Positions 1-11,662 of a stretch of 64,000 nucleotides of DNA are shown one piece after another. Under the pieces are notes generated by a model that did not search any database, had not been told where the DNA came from, and saw only the letters and a list, made by a program, of their open reading frames with translations. The position numbers and the translations under genes were made by a program. Numbering within the stretch: position 1 is the first letter of the stretch; the number at the start of each line of letters is the position of its first letter. The DNA is from Mytilinidion resinicola. Its lineage: Eukaryota > Ascomycota > Dothideomycetes > Mytilinidiales > Mytilinidiaceae. The stretch covers positions 642,080 through 706,079 of the forward strand of contig NW_022985458.1 of the NCBI RefSeq assembly GCF_010093595.1, written 5' to 3'.

Positions 1-832
1 CTGTTCTACTTTCGCACTTAGGGGAACCGGGCATGGGGAAAGGGGTTTGGTCGGCTGTACGTTGTATGACAACACGGCGCTACAAAGGTAGGAATGTTTG
101 TTTAGACGGCTGGGAAAACATGCTCATGCCATGATTAGGCTCTGTATCATATGAATGTACTCTACGCACGATGTCGAAAAGCATGTCGACAATGAGATAT
201 CTCAAGTCTTGAAACTCTCAACGTTTACCAGAAGCTCTGCAAACTGTTTCCCTGACTATAGATGACCGAGGGTTTCTATTGCTTTCAAATCGTCCTCTTA
301 CATTTCGATTGCATCAGCTGGAGAACAAGGGCATCCCGATCGACATTCGCAGGCCCACGACATATGCTCCTGTGGAAGCTTATTTCCTAGATCTTTTGTC
401 ATGCCATGACAGAAGGATACAACATCAGGCAAACTCCATACGTGATCAATCCGACGGCGAGACGCAGCTTTCTGTTCCAGCTGCTATGCGCGCCCTCCTG
501 CCTTAGTTTGCAAGCCGCGACTTTCGATATGGCCCTTTTGCTTTTACGGGGAAAGAGGGTAGGGCAAGTTGAGGGGTGCATGAGTCGGTGATGGATGAGT
601 AGAAGACGGGATAGTGAGCGAGCGTACAGTTGTACGAGCTGGACAGAGCAAAGTTGTCTTGAAGACGGATTGCGGAGAATGACTGGCGTTGTTTAAATTC
701 ATTTAGTCAGCCGGCAACTACCACGAGCACAGGCTTGTGCCAAAGGGACATCAATCAAGCAAAACAACAGCAGCCCTCTACCGTCAGCACTACCTTTAAC
801 AGAAACCACATCTCTTCCCTCTCTTCGCCCTT
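1..832. other. No gene recognised
   Basis: Only short overlapping reading frames on both strands are present, the longest about 75 codons, and none has recognisable motifs or a splice pattern joining it to a neighbour. The last 100 bases are pyrimidine-rich and probably hold the promoter and 5' leader of the gene that starts at 833. Confidence 0.5.
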
Positions 833-2327
833 ATGCTCGGAAAGCGTACAGCGCCCGAAGAATCAGACGTCGCCCGCTCGTCCCCCAAGCGGGTGCGCTG
901 CACTCTCCCGAGTGCTCCAGCATCGCACTCGTCGCCCCAACAAATTCTCTACGAAGCCGAATCTCCCCTTATACAACCAGAGCCAGCGATCGCCTGCGAA
1001 GGGCCCTTTTTTTGTTCCTTCGACACCCAGCCAGAACCGCCAGAGACTGCTGAATCTCCTCGACTTCGACCTTCCTCCACCGCCCCACCCTTCAACGAAC
1101 CCGCGACCGACGCGCCCTCCACCGCACCCGCAAGTCTCACAAGCGAGAACCTCACGCTCTGGGACATGTTGCATCCTCCAATGGCACAGTCTACCGCAGT
1201 CAGCGAGGCCTCCCTTTCTACCGAACCTGCCAAGGACATTAATAGACGGCAGGCGGCATATGGCATATTCATACACCGCGGTGATATCCCGGAAACGCTG
1301 CGGAAACACACCGATGAGATTGTCATGGACATGCAAAAGCCAACTACACCGTCAACTTCGCGGCTTGCCCGGAACTCGAGGAGAACGCGTGGCATGAACG
1401 AGCCGCAGGGCAAGGAGATGCTCGCGAGTGATCTGCTCTTCAAGACGGACATCGACGACGGCGAGGAGCTCATCCAGGTCCTTCCCGAGGTCATGTTCGG
1501 CCGCCACTGGTTGCCTACCGTGCCGGACAAGTGGGTGGAGAGACAATACGGTGCTCTTGAGCAACCGCGGCCCGATCATGCTGTCGGCTACATTACCCAA
1601 CAAGATGCACACTCGATGGATCCGCGCTCAAAGGCGGCGCTGGAGCGGACAGAGGAGGACAAGATTACAAGGTAGGCTGCTTCCAGGCTGCAAACCAGCC
1701 GTATCGTAGCTGACATGGCATGGCAGGCACGCGTTGACTACTCAGCTTCACTTCCCGTTCCTTACTTGCCAGTGGAAGAGCCAAAGAAGCGGAGAAGGCC
1801 ACTATCATGCTTCGCTACAGGGTGCGCGAGACGGTGCAGCCATCGTGCGCAGTCTCCACGACTTCTACAGAACCGCACAGCACACGCCGTCGATCGTCGA
1901 CACGGCACATTTCTCGCTGACTACCGATACCGACAGTGCGAAACTTTGGGTGCACTGGCTCGAGACCAAAGAAGATGGAGGAGCGGACTATCACATGGAG
2001 CTTATCAGTCAGGCCTTCTTAAGGCCGCTGACACCTAGGGACACCGGCATGGTTGACATGTGCAAGATGCTCCGCAATATTCTTGAGTACGCTATTAGCG
2101 CAAGGCTCAACAACATCAGAGCTGCCATCACCAGTCTGCCACTTCCTCCACCGCGGCCGCGAAGCCCGAAGCGGGCACAATCAAGGAAGTCAATGTCTTC
2201 GTCCGACACCATGTCCAACTCCGCAACGCCAGTAGGGCATCCGCTCGCTACTGCGCCGAAATTCGATGCGCAGCTACCGACGCCGGAATCGTCGTCTCCA
2301 CCGCTCAAAAGACTGCGGGAAGAGTAG
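833..2327 (+). CDS. DUF7924-like fungal protein, two exons
   Basis: Exons are 833-1671 and 1727-2327, giving about 479 residues. The intron (1672-1726) has GTAGGC at the donor, a GCTGAC branch site and a CAG acceptor; splicing removes an in-frame TAG and continues the frame. The first third is Pro/Ser/Thr-rich and probably disordered, starting MLGKRTAPEE with a basic SSPKRVR patch that could be a nuclear signal. The second exon carries the conserved core: FLTCQWKSQRSG, then QGARDGAAIVRSLHDFYR, VDTAHFSLTTD and LWVHW. This order matches fungal DUF7924 proteins, thought to have a restriction-endonuclease-like fold. The acidic residue usual in an E-x-K core is Gln here (CQWKS). The C-terminus is low-complexity and ends in KRLREE. 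No stops or RIP-like damage are seen. Family call is from recognition; no function is proposed. Confidence 0.8.
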
Positions 2328-2437
2328 GGGTTATAGAGTAGAATGCTAGTAGTGAGGAGGCATCTAGGAGGAATTTAACTGTCCCGCGTACGAGTGGATG
2401 CCGGATTCGGGTACCTGGACAGGACCTTCCCGCGTAC

Positions 2438-3156
2438 AGGGGAGGGCTAATCGTACACCCCCTAACGAATAATTGTACACCCCCTTTCGAGTGATTATAC
2501 ACCCCTACTTTACCGCTTCTGATTGGCTCGGAGGTCCGGCAGGAGGCCTCCGAACATTCACCTTTACGTCTATCTACACGTGCATCTCTGCCGTATGTGA
2601 GCTCGTACGTGAGACTATACGTAAGGCTATATGAATCGACATGGCTATACAGCCTCTCCGTTTTACGACGCATCCTTTCCGATTTATGTAGCCTTACGTA
2701 CGGCCTTACGTACGGCTATATAGCTTTTCCAATTCGTAGAGCCTCACGTACAGCCTTACGTACAGCCTCACGTACGAGCTGTATATACAGCTGCACAAAT
2801 CGGGCAAGATGCACTGTAAAACGGAGAGGTTGTATAGCCATGCCGATTTGTATAGCCCTACGTATAAGCTCACGTACGGCTGTATATACAGCTGTATAAA
2901 TCGAAAAGGATAAGCTGCAAAACGGAGAGGATGCATAGCCATGCCGATTTACATAGCTATACGTACAGCCTCACGTACGAGTTTACATACGGCCTCGCGT
3001 ATAGCATTACTTGCAGAGAGAGACGTGAAGATAAATGCCTGGAGGAAGCTTCCGGTCCCTCCGAGCCAATTAGAAGATCAGATGAGAGGGGGTGTGTGGT
3101 TACTCGAAAGGGGGTGCGCGGTTACTTAAAAGGGGGTGTGCGTTTACCCGTCCCCT
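2438..3156. mobile_element. Foldback MITE of the MULE family
   Basis: The ends are inverted copies. The left starts AGGGGAGGGCTAATCG followed by three spaced ACACCCC motifs and then CTGATTGGCTCGGAGG. The right end read in reverse gives AGGGGACGGGTAAACG, three CACACCCCC motifs and CTAATTGGCTCGGAGG. The interior is also largely palindromic, with paired blocks built on TACGTACGGC, TGTATATACAGC and AAAACGGAGAGG, so almost the whole 719 bp could fold back on itself. There is no transposase. The same triple-motif ends occur on the MULE copies at 3183 and 20541. No convincing target duplication was found. Confidence 0.7.
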
Positions 3157-3182
3157 AGATTAAATAGATAGATATATAAAAA

Positions 3183-4559
3183 AAGGGGACTAGTAATGGC
3201 ACACCCCCTTTTTCCTCCACGCACACCCCTTTTTCACTCCACGCACACCCCCCTCTCGTCTGATCTTCTGATTGGCCAGAACGGCTCGGAGCTTCGTCCG
3301 GAGCTCTATTCTCACGTGTATCCGTACTGTATGGAGAGGCTGTACAGCCTCTCCATTTTATCATGCATACTGCAGCCGTATATACAGCCGCACGTGAGGC
3401 CGTACGTACGGCTATACCTAGGCTATACGTAGGCTATATAGCCTCTTCATTTTATCACGCATCCTTTCCGATTACTGCAGCCGTATATACGCTGTTGTAT
3501 TGCTACCTGCCGTGCCTACGTGCCTACAAGCATGCCAAAACTGTCAAAACCTCACCTTAATACGGCTCCTCCGCATCAAGCCTGGGCCCCCTCCATCACT
3601 GCCCGCACCTACTGAGTATTTTGATCCATATACCCCTCAATCTCTTCACCGTAGGCCGCCTCCTCATCATACGATGCAAGCTGACGGAAGAGCTCCTCAC
3701 GGCTAAGCCTCGCCACCTGAGGATGAGGCTGAGACTGAGGATGAGCGCTATCCTGCCGCTGTACTGCCTCCTTCCGTGATGCTGCCTTCTTCCGTGGTGC
3801 CTTATCCTTTGAGCCAAGCGGTCGGCCACGCTTCCTCCCTGTAGGTGCATCTGTATGAGGTTGTATAGGTGCGGGCGTAGGTGCAGGCGTAGATGCTGCT
3901 GTAGGCCTAAGAAGGGCTAGATTAATAAGAGTAGGATTAATAGTTATACTAGCCGGTGTAGCCGTTGACTGAGGGGCACGCCGGACGACAGAAATAGCCT
4001 GATTTAGCCGTTGAGACGCTGCTAAGTGTCGTAGAGCTGTGCCTTGTTGTACATCCTGTTCACATCTACGGCTAGCTGTACCCATAGCAACCTCAAATAA
4101 AGATGGTTCTCTCTGGGTATTGTTGTATGTATGGTGGCCTCTCCGTAAAATAGGAGGCCGGCCCCGCCGATGCTCAATAACAGCAGGATTAAGTACATCT
4201 TCAAACGGTCCAAAAGGAATCGCCAGTTGTTGTATACCTGGCCGAGCAAACCACTAATGGTGATCTATCTTATCTGGTTGTACATAGTATACAGGATCGA
4301 GAGGATTGGCCAGCGCCTGATGTAGAGGACCGCGTAGCTTGTGCGCGCATGGTATGCTGTAGATAGAAACAAATGTATGCGTACAGTCGAGTGGGTTGTA
4401 TTCATTTGACTTGGCCTTTTTCAACTGCTTCTTGAGCAGCTTCAAACCCTGCGGCGTAACTGTATGGAATAGATCACGGAATTCAAACTCTCTAACCTCA
4501 TAAGAAGTTCTGGCATGCCACATCGCCCTCTGGTCCTCGTATCTAGACCGCCGGATCAT
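3183..4559 (-). mobile_element. MULE copy, 3' part only
   Basis: A terminal inverted repeat lies at 3183 (AAGGGGACTAGTAATGG, then three CACACCCC motifs), followed inward by foldback sequence to about 3560 and the transposase C-terminus on the minus strand. It corresponds to roughly 22.64-23.94 kb of the larger MULE at 20541-23945, inverted. It stops abruptly near 4559 where Gypsy integrase sequence begins, so the 5' two thirds are missing. Its terminus is only 26 bp from the right end of the MITE. Confidence 0.75.
3609..4559 (-). pseudogene. MULE transposase C-terminal fragment
   Basis: Read on the minus strand from 4559, the protein aligns by eye with the C-terminus of the transposase at 22.6-23.6 kb: EFRDLFHTVTPQGLKLLKKQ, then DCTHTFVSIYSIPCAHKL, DKIDHH, GIQQLAIPFGPFEDVL and an AT-hook-like KRGRPLGSKDKAPRKK near the end. 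One in-frame TAG (4254-4256) replaces the first Trp of the HHWWF motif kept in the other copy; TGG to TAG is the RIP-type change. The N-terminal DNA-binding and catalytic domains are absent, so this is a dead fragment. Confidence 0.75.
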
Positions 4560-5056
4560 ATTATGCGCAGGAGATCCGCCGAAGATTCTCTACCTTGAAC
4601 GAGATGGTCACTTAACGACGTGCGTGCGCAAAGCGCAAGTCCTCGAAGCGGTACGAGTATGCCACGACCTAGCGGGACATTTCGCGGAGGACATCACCAT
4701 GCGCAAGATCCGGCAGCGTTTTTACTGGCCCGCGAGATATCATGACGTGCATAGGTTTTGTCAGGAATGTCCGTCATGCCAGTTTCTGGGACCCTTAAGG
4801 CCATCTCGCCACGTCCTACCGTTCCTTCGAATCCAGCCGCTGGACCTGATTGGAATCGACTACATCGGGCCATTTTCCCCATTGGGACCGAATGCGGAGC
4901 AGTACATCATCATCGCCGTAGACTACTTCAGTAGATGGCTATGGGCCCAAGCAACTCTAGATGCTACTTCTCTCACAACGCTAAAATTTCTCTTGTCAAT
5001 AGTCGCGATCTTTGGATGGATGCGAGCTGTGTACTCTGACAACGGGAAACATTTTA
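4560..5056 (+). pseudogene. Gypsy-type integrase fragment
   Basis: Open from about 4573. It shows an H2C2 zinc-binding region (HDLAGHF, then CQECPSC) followed by the start of the integrase core: IGIDYIGPFSPLGP with the first catalytic Asp, VDYFSRWLWA, and VYSDNGKHF with the second Asp. Reverse transcriptase and RNase H are absent. The frame is cut at 5056 by the short element at 5057-5301. Beyond it the same sense may resume briefly (KAGYSGLVEYLAKCG) before a TAA near 5402, but this continuation is weak. It is a fragment of an LTR retrotransposon. Confidence 0.8.
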
Positions 5057-5301
5057 ACTCGGGTTGTAACAGCTACAACCTAGGATCAGCAACTCATACG
5101 GTTCACGGTCACCTACGTACAGCGTGGCGAGGTCCTCTGTTCAGCTACAACAGGTTTCTCTCAGCTGGGTTCGTTCCTTTCAGCTGGCCTCTATTCAGCT
5201 GAGCTAATAGACCTAGGGGGTGGGCCATTTCCTATTAGTATATATTCGGCCCGTACGGCCATTACAATACAAGCAGAGTTCACATCAATTTCAACCTGAG
5301 T
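5057..5301 (+). mobile_element. Short LTR-like element, ACTCAGGTTG family
   Basis: Begins ACTCGGGTTG and ends CAACCTGAGT, an inverted pair. Family-typical blocks are ACAACCTAGGATCAGC near the left end, a TATA-like AGTATATATTC and a terminal CAGAGTTCACATCAATTTC. It carries several CAGCTG-type motifs. It sits inside the integrase fragment. No target duplication is visible (TTTTA against AAAGC), unlike the copies at 21252 and 37198. Confidence 0.7.
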
Positions 5302-6103
5302 AAAGCGGGATATTCAGGACTAGTCGAGTACCTCGCGAAGTGCGGGAGCTGGCTCGGTGTTAAGAATGTAGGGCACGGTCTCGTTTCGAAGAAAATGGAA
5401 TAAAAGAGATGGGGCCGTAGAGATGTCGTAGCTCTGGGCCTGGTCCAGATCTGGGGTAGGAAAAAAAGTTGCACGCGGTAGTTGTGTGCTGGTGCTGCTC
5501 CGTAGGGCGAGTATCGCAGCGTGCGTGCCATCATCTCGCTCGGCAGGGCGATCTGCTTGTTACTATCAGGATCTCAAGCTGTGGCAGAAAAGTACCTTGT
5601 TCCGTGGCAAATCACGTGCCTATGCTAATGGCGCCTAACCAGATACATAAGGTGGGGGGGTGCCGAGGCTTTTGCTTACGGTGGGGTAGAATCGTTGTTA
5701 CGGCCATGTTCGGGTGAAGCCCCATTCGCTAACGACTGTATAATCAGTGCAACTCCCGGCATAAGATAAAGTCAATTTACTCTTGAGGCAATAACACTGT
5801 CCTAATACATCCGCGCCACTGGGGCCCTGAATGGCGCTTCTGGGGCCTTCGCTGGCTCAACTTCGCTCATCCGCGCCGCTGGAGCTCTCCACGGCGCTCT
5901 TGAGAGCTCGAATTCGCTCATCCGCGCCACTTTGTCCTTTGGCACCAATAAACCGGCCTCTAATTCTAGCGAACCCTCCTTATCAAACTAAGCTAAGCTT
6001 CAAACAAGGGTGGTACCTGTGACTTTTTCAAGTGGCGATCTTATAAGCTGCGCCACACGTGGCTCTACTCTCCCATAATTAACCCTTCCCACTCCTATGC
6101 AAT
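5302..6103. other. No gene recognised; imperfect short repeats
   Basis: No supported coding sequence. At about 5808-5940 a block starting CATCCGCGCC is repeated two to three times with divergence. The LINE target site lies at the right edge (6104-6117). Confidence 0.45.
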
Positions 6104-6444
6104 TCGGAACATTCCACGTGTGTGTGTGTGTGTGTGCGTGTTCTATTATGGCCATGCACCCTGAGGGTATGGGCCGTTACGATGCGCCAGCTAATTACAT
6201 CCTGCTACACTCCGCTTTCTCCAATTCAGAAGCCAACTCTGAGACCTGCTTGTCCATTGCCTAACACCATGCTTAACATAGGAAATAAGGAAAAACAGTA
6301 TAATTAGTACTATAACATAAGAGATCTGGGGTGAGAGTGGGTCGTTTATAGGCCTCGTGTCCGCAGGGCAGTTCCGGCGTTGTGCGCCTCTTCATCGGCA
6401 ACGCACTGGCCGAGGCACGTGTAGGTGGCTCGCCATATAATCTC

Positions 6445-9400
6445 TTAGGTGGTAGTAGAGGGGACCCTCAGCTGCCTCCGTTCTTCTGCTTCATCTTCTT
6501 TTGCGCTTGCTATATCTTGTTCGCTTGGCTGTAACCGTCTAGTGACCTTTGCAAATTCAATAGTAGCCCTGACTCTGTCAATGTTTGGCCTCCATTGTTC
6601 CATCGGTCCATCAATACTCTGGCCTCCTTCGTGTCTGCTTGAGTATCCTCCTAGCGCGTACGATAAGTCTCCAAAACGTTCTCTATGTTGCTGTCTTAGT
6701 TTGGCTCTTGCTGCTTGCCATCTACTACAGGAGAAGAGGAAGTGCGGTATTGATTCTATGTGCCCGCAGTCGCATGCCGCCGTCTTACATGCCTTAATCT
6801 TGTAGAGGTATTCCTTGAGAAACGTTTTGCCTGTCCGCAGCTGCGTGAGGATTGCTGCCTCCACACTGTTCAGCTGCTGGTACAACTCTGCTGACCTGCC
6901 TAAGTGCAGTGCTGCATCAATCTTCCTTGTGAACTTGCCCGTCTCTGCCCGTCTAGATGAAATAAATCCTGCTGCAATATTGGCTCTCTTCAGTGCAAGT
7001 CGTAATAGATACCATGGTATGCCATCCCGTTGCGGTGGCTTGTCGCTTTCTTCTCTTGTTGCTGCCTTTGCCAGCTTGTCTGCTTCCTTGTTTCCCTTAA
7101 TCCCAGCATGACCAGGGATCCAGTACAGCGTGATATTGGTCATGTGGAGCTTCTTGATGATGTCTGTTACCACCACTTGGCAGGCACTTGCCCTCCAACT
7201 CTGTACTGACTGCAGTGCTGACTGAGCGTCCGAAAATATCCGTATGCTAGGTGCTGGTGCTGGAGCGCCATCCCTATTGCGTGCCATACATGATGGGCCC
7301 CACGGCCAGTTGGCTGCCTCGCTAATTGCCAGGAGCTCTGTGAGATGGGCGTCCACCTGATCTGAACTTGCCACTGTCTTTAAAATGCGCGCTTGGGATG
7401 GCATTGCATATACGCCAATCCCCGCCTTGCCCTTGCGCACTGATGCATCCACGTATATATCCACCTGTCCTGGCTTATACTTCTCTACAATAGCTTGAGC
7501 TTGCTCCTTGTCTTCACAGATCACGACCTTAGGTCGGGCTACCCACGGCGGGCATGCAAATGCTTTAACCTCTAGCACTGCATCGACTTGGACATCTTCA
7601 CACATCTCCGCAATTCTTATGAGTGGTGACCGGTGCTTTGTGCATAGCCGTTGCTGTTTGATCCTCCAGTGAGGATGTGACTGACCCAGTTTGTGGATTG
7701 ACACCTAGAATGCAATGACCTGCTCCCGCAGCCTCTGCTCCATTAGGAGCAGACCTGCCTCTACCTCTGCCACTGATAGCGCAACAGTACGGAATCCCCT
7801 AATTACAGCCTGCGCCGTGATCCGCTGCGCCTGCTGGAGCAGCTGCTTCATTTCATGTGTCGCAATTGGGTACCACACCGGTGATGCATAGTCTGCCACT
7901 GGCAGCACTGCACTCTGCGCCAGCTGCCTGACCGCCTTAGGTTGCAGTCCCTTTATTCTGCGCAGTGCCAGCGCCACCTTAGTGGCCTTGCCTGCTTTGT
8001 CTGCTAGATGCGTCTTGAACCGCACCTCCTTGTCGAGCATTACCCCGAGAAGCTTGACCTTGTCTGTGGGCGCAACCTCATTCCCCTTGAATTAGAGCGG
8101 CATTCTACTGTCTCGGCCTGCGGCCTTGTATCGTGTGAGGTGGATGAAGGATGTCTTGGCCGCCTTAAACTGTGCTCCGCTCGTACGTTCCCACTTCTCC
8201 AGCATCGGCATTACTTTATCTTGTATGGCTCGAGTATTCTCCTCTGCTGACGGCCCTATAACCTATGCTGAGTAGTCGTTAACAAAGGCCATTGAGCTGC
8301 TATATCTTGGTGCGTTCTGCACAAGGTCCGCATTAAAGAATAGGAAGAGGATTGGAGCTAGTGCTGACCCCTGTGGCAGCCCTGCTTGCGGGAGCATCTG
8401 TACGTCTGTTGTGACGCTATTAACAAGGATGCAGGCCTTGCGGTTGGTGCAGAAATTTTGTACCCACCGCACAATTGTCTTAGGGATCTGTCGCTGCCGC
8501 AGTCTTCCAATTTCTGGCTCCGTGGCCACGTTGTTGTATGCCCCCTTTACATCAAACAGCACCAGTGACAAGGTCTTCTTTCCTCTCCATGCCTTGAACA
8601 CATCCTCGCAGAGGTATAACAGTGCGTGCGTTGTTGATCTCTGCTTCCGCGCTCCAAAGTGCGTCTTGGGCAGGAGAGTGAATTCCTCTACTAGGTATGC
8701 AATCCTCTCAGCCACTAGGGACTCAAGCGCCTTCCTAAGCGTTGGTAGGAGTGAGATTGGCCTGTAGTTGTTGGCCACTGTGTAGTCTTTCCGCTTTGGC
8801 TTCTGCAGCGGCACAATCTTTGCGATTTTCTATTCCTTTGGCACCTTCCCTGTTTCCAGAGACTGGGCAAAGAGCCACGTAATCTCATCTCTAAGCACAG
8901 ACCACAGTTCCCTCCATACACGTGCTGGTATACCATCTCTGCCAGGCGCCTTGTCTGGGCTAGCTCTGAATACTGCAGCCTTAACCTTATGTTTGTCAAT
9001 CGGCTTACAGTATAGTTAATTGTACACTGCTAGATCCTTCTCTTGTTTACAGGGCGGTGGTGTTAGAAAGAATGCCTGGAGCAATTCCTTTCCAATCTCG
9101 TGATTTTCTGTAGCAAATTCTCCCTCTGTATCCGCCTTCTTAATTGGTGGCACTCTAGCAAATAAGCTACTTGCCTGCGAGTTAAGGAACTTGGCTGTCT
9201 TCCATATATTGTCGCTGTTGTCTAGGAACTCCTCCCAGTGCAGCTTCCTGTGCCGCCTGATTGTCCGGTGGAAGAGCCTTTTTGCCCGTGTTGCCGTATT
9301 GCGCAGCTCTGTGTCCTTTCTTCCCTGCCGCCGCATTGCGCATGCCCGGTTCCTCCAGTATGTGTACGACCTCCTTAGCGCTGTAAGGTCCTCGTTCCAC

Positions 9401-10365
9401 CACCGCTTCATGTACGGCAACGGCTTGGCCCGCGGGCAGTGTGCCTCTAGGGCCTTGTTAACCTATGAGGTAAGCTGATCTGCCATCTTGTCAACGTCTT
9501 TGGTCTGGAAGCCTGCTTCCTTCTCTTGCTTAACTGCTTCCCTGATTTTGTCCCATGGCGCATTCTTGAACAGCAGTCTCTCTTGGTTCTCTTGCTTGTC
9601 TATGTCCATCCAGAAGCTGGTTCTAATCGCTCGGTGGTCTGATCCGTACTTATGCTCCCACACAGAGCACTTTGCCAACTCGCTTGTTAGCCCAGGCGTT
9701 GTCAAGATTAAATCAATTGTTGACGTGCGGCCTACATCGCTGACAAATGTTATCTCTCCCACTGGTAGAAGGCTCTTAAGCGAAAGCTCTGCCATGAGCT
9801 CAATGATCGGCTCGCTCTCCTCCTGGCTTGCGGTGCTGTTGATGTGGCTTCCTCCCCATAGTGGGTTGTGTCGATTAAAATCGCCCGCAATTAGCACCTC
9901 AGTGTGTGGATCGTGCAGTAGCTCTCCTTCAACTAGTCCTTTTATTATATTCATCCTGCTGCAGAGCTCCTCTAGGTTCTCGTCTTTGGTCCTTCGCGCG
10001 CACAGGTTGGGGATGTACACCGATACGATTAGCAGTCTCCTTTGGTTGATATGCGCCACTACTGCCGTGATGTCTGCCGAGTCAGCCTGTAGTTGTGTGA
10101 CTGCAAGCTCTCTAGATGCCCAGATACACGATCTAACCGGTGGGTAGCGCTGTCTCCTGCCATGTGGGACAAACTTTGTCCACCGCGGATTTGTCCCCTG
10201 CAGCACCACCTGACCATCTGCAAGAAAGCAGCTAGGCTCCTGGCCTAGGATGAAGTGAAAGTCTGCTAGCGCCTTGTCATTGTGCAGTGCGTGCTGCGCC
10301 TCTCTATTCTTCCTCATGTTCGCCTGAAGGATTTGAAGTTCTCTACTCATGATGCTGGCGTGCAA
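6445..10365 (-). pseudogene. LINE ORF2: endonuclease, RT, RNase H
   Basis: Starts at 10365, overlapping the end of ORF1. In order: APE-type endonuclease (LQANMRKN, GQEPSCF, AGDFNRHNPLWGG, TIDLILTTPGL, SDHRAI); linker; reverse transcriptase from about 8.97 kb (PDKAPGRDGIP, NNYRPISLLPTLRKALE, LFDVKGAYNNV, LPQGSALAPILF, FVNDYSA); RNase H at about 7.5-7.05 kb with its acidic residues in IYVDAS, LTELLAISEA, IFSDAQSAL and NKEADKLAK; and a C-terminal CDCGHIE...HFLFSC motif. Stops occur near 9463, 9013, 8831, 8263, 8090 and 7703, each explained by CAG, CAA or TGG turning to TAG or TAA. The RT catalytic motif reads FVND where FVDD is expected, again a G-to-A change. A dead copy, otherwise full length. 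Confidence 0.88.
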
Positions 10366-11662
10366 GAATCCTGTCCTTTTCTTTCTCGTACTCTGGGCAC
10401 CTCCGATGTGATGCCCTATGTGGGCCTTGGCAGTTTACATAGTGCAAGTTAACTGTCTCGCACTGTAAATGGCCCTCCTGCCCGCACATATCATATGTTT
10501 CTGGCCGCATGCAGTCTCTCGCTCTGTGCCCAAACCTCCTACACTTAAAGCACGCTACTGGAGTGCGTCGCTCTTTAAAAGGAGTTATAATAAGTCCTCC
10601 CCCTCCGAATGTTACGCCGTCTGACTTTAGCAGCTTCTCTGCATCCTCTTTTGTTGCCACTTTGACAACCACTGATGCATGCTGTCTACTTGGCCTTGGC
10701 CGTCCAAGCCATCTCATGGTGCACACCTCTACCCTATTCTCCACTCCAAAGCGCTCTATGGCTGACTTGCTTACTTTTCCACTATTATTGTCCATTGCTA
10801 GCAGAACCTCAATCCAGTCTACTTTAACTGCATGCCACTTTGGTCCTACAAGTCTTGCGCCTGGGATGTGCGGCTTAAGCCATTCAGCCGTTGTCTGCCG
10901 GAATGCGGCCTCTTTATCCTTTTCAACGGAGAACTTAATCACATTTGTGCTGTCGTTGGCTCGCCATACGCGGAAGTCTTTGATTGCAGCCTTGGCAATC
11001 CTCTCTACACCTCTCATGCCTTGCTCGATTGTTTGTCTGGCTGCCTCTGTGTTTGCCACCTTTCCTGCTGCTTCTTCTCCCACCCGGCTAACATCAATCA
11101 CCAGTTGCCGGTTGTGACCCTTGTCCTGCTTCCCAGTGTTTGTTGTTTGCGAGAGAGTTGTCCCTGGCCCTGCCGCGCCTCCACTGGCCACGACCGATGC
11201 CCATGACTGCGTTGATGGGGGAGATACTGAGAGGACGTCGAGTTGTGCACGGAGGGAGCTAATTGTCTCCTGGAGTTCAGCGTTTTGGCTCTTGAGGTAT
11301 TGTTGTTCTGCTTTAACTGCCACAAGGTCAGTACTAATGCTCTTGATGATGCTGCTTTGCTGTACTATAGTCTCTCTTAGACTTGCAATCAGCTCCACGA
11401 CCTCTCCCAGTTGAGTATTCCCTCTCTCTTGTTCAGGGGAGATGGATACGCGTGCAGTTGGGAATGGCGGGAACTCATTTTGTGTTGACTCCCATTCAGT
11501 TGCTCCGGGTATGTTCTGCGCTGACCGCAGTGTTGTTGTCCGTGTCTTTAGCGACTGCTGGGCCTCTAGCACCTTTGCACTTGGTTTCCTTGTACGTCCT
11601 TTTGGGGCTGCTGGCGGGGCTAGAGGTGTTGCTGGTACGCGTTCAGGAGTTGACGTAGCCAT
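10343..11662 (-). CDS. LINE ORF1 (gag-like, zinc knuckles)
   Basis: 439 codons without a stop. An N-terminal basic and Ser/Thr-rich region is followed by a probable coiled coil (residues about 70-150, with LIASLRETIVQQSSIIKSI), an RNA-binding-like middle and C-terminal zinc knuckles. The first knuckle is intact (CFKCRRFGHRARDC). The second has lost its leading Cys (TYDMCGQEGH) and the third reads YVNCQGPHRASHRRC, where Tyr sits at the usual Cys; both fit TGY-to-TAY transitions. The end overlaps the start of ORF2 by 23 bp in another frame, as in Tad1-type elements. It would bind element RNA in a ribonucleoprotein; the open frame may be a survivor of RIP rather than functional. Confidence 0.85.
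   Translation of the reverse strand: MATSTPERVPATPLAPPAAPKGRTRKPSAKVLEAQQSLKTRTTTLRSAQNIPGATEWESTQNEFPPFPTARVSISPEQERGNTQLGEVVELIASLRETIVQQSSIIKSISTDLVAVKAEQQYLKSQNAELQETISSLRAQLDVLSVSPPSTQSWASVVASGGAAGPGTTLSQTTNTGKQDKGHNRQLVIDVSRVGEEAAGKVANTEAARQTIEQGMRGVERIAKAAIKDFRVWRANDSTNVIKFSVEKDKEAAFRQTTAEWLKPHIPGARLVGPKWHAVKVDWIEVLLAMDNNSGKVSKSAIERFGVENRVEVCTMRWLGRPRPSRQHASVVVKVATKEDAEKLLKSDGVTFGGGGLIITPFKERRTPVACFKCRRFGHRARDCMRPETYDMCGQEGHLQCETVNLHYVNCQGPHRASHRRCPEYEKEKDRILARQHHE

Noticed and set aside
863..1612. Long minus-strand frames opposite the DUF7924-like gene
   Set aside because: They overlap a spliced gene with clear domain motifs and have compositional bias of an antisense shadow.
2440..2510. 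CRISPR-like spaced repeats (ACACCCC motifs at three positions)
   Set aside because: Only three short units, present in inverted orientation at transposon ends, and the genome is fungal.
5057..5301. Target duplication for this short element
   Set aside because: TTTTA and AAAGC do not match; claiming one would require assuming several mutations.
5280..5534. Minus-strand frame with TRPRATTSLRPHLF
   Set aside because: It begins in transposon sequence and shows no domain or conserved start.
6118..6139. TG microsatellite
   Set aside because: It lies exactly between the target duplication and the LINE 3' end, so it is better read as the element's tail.
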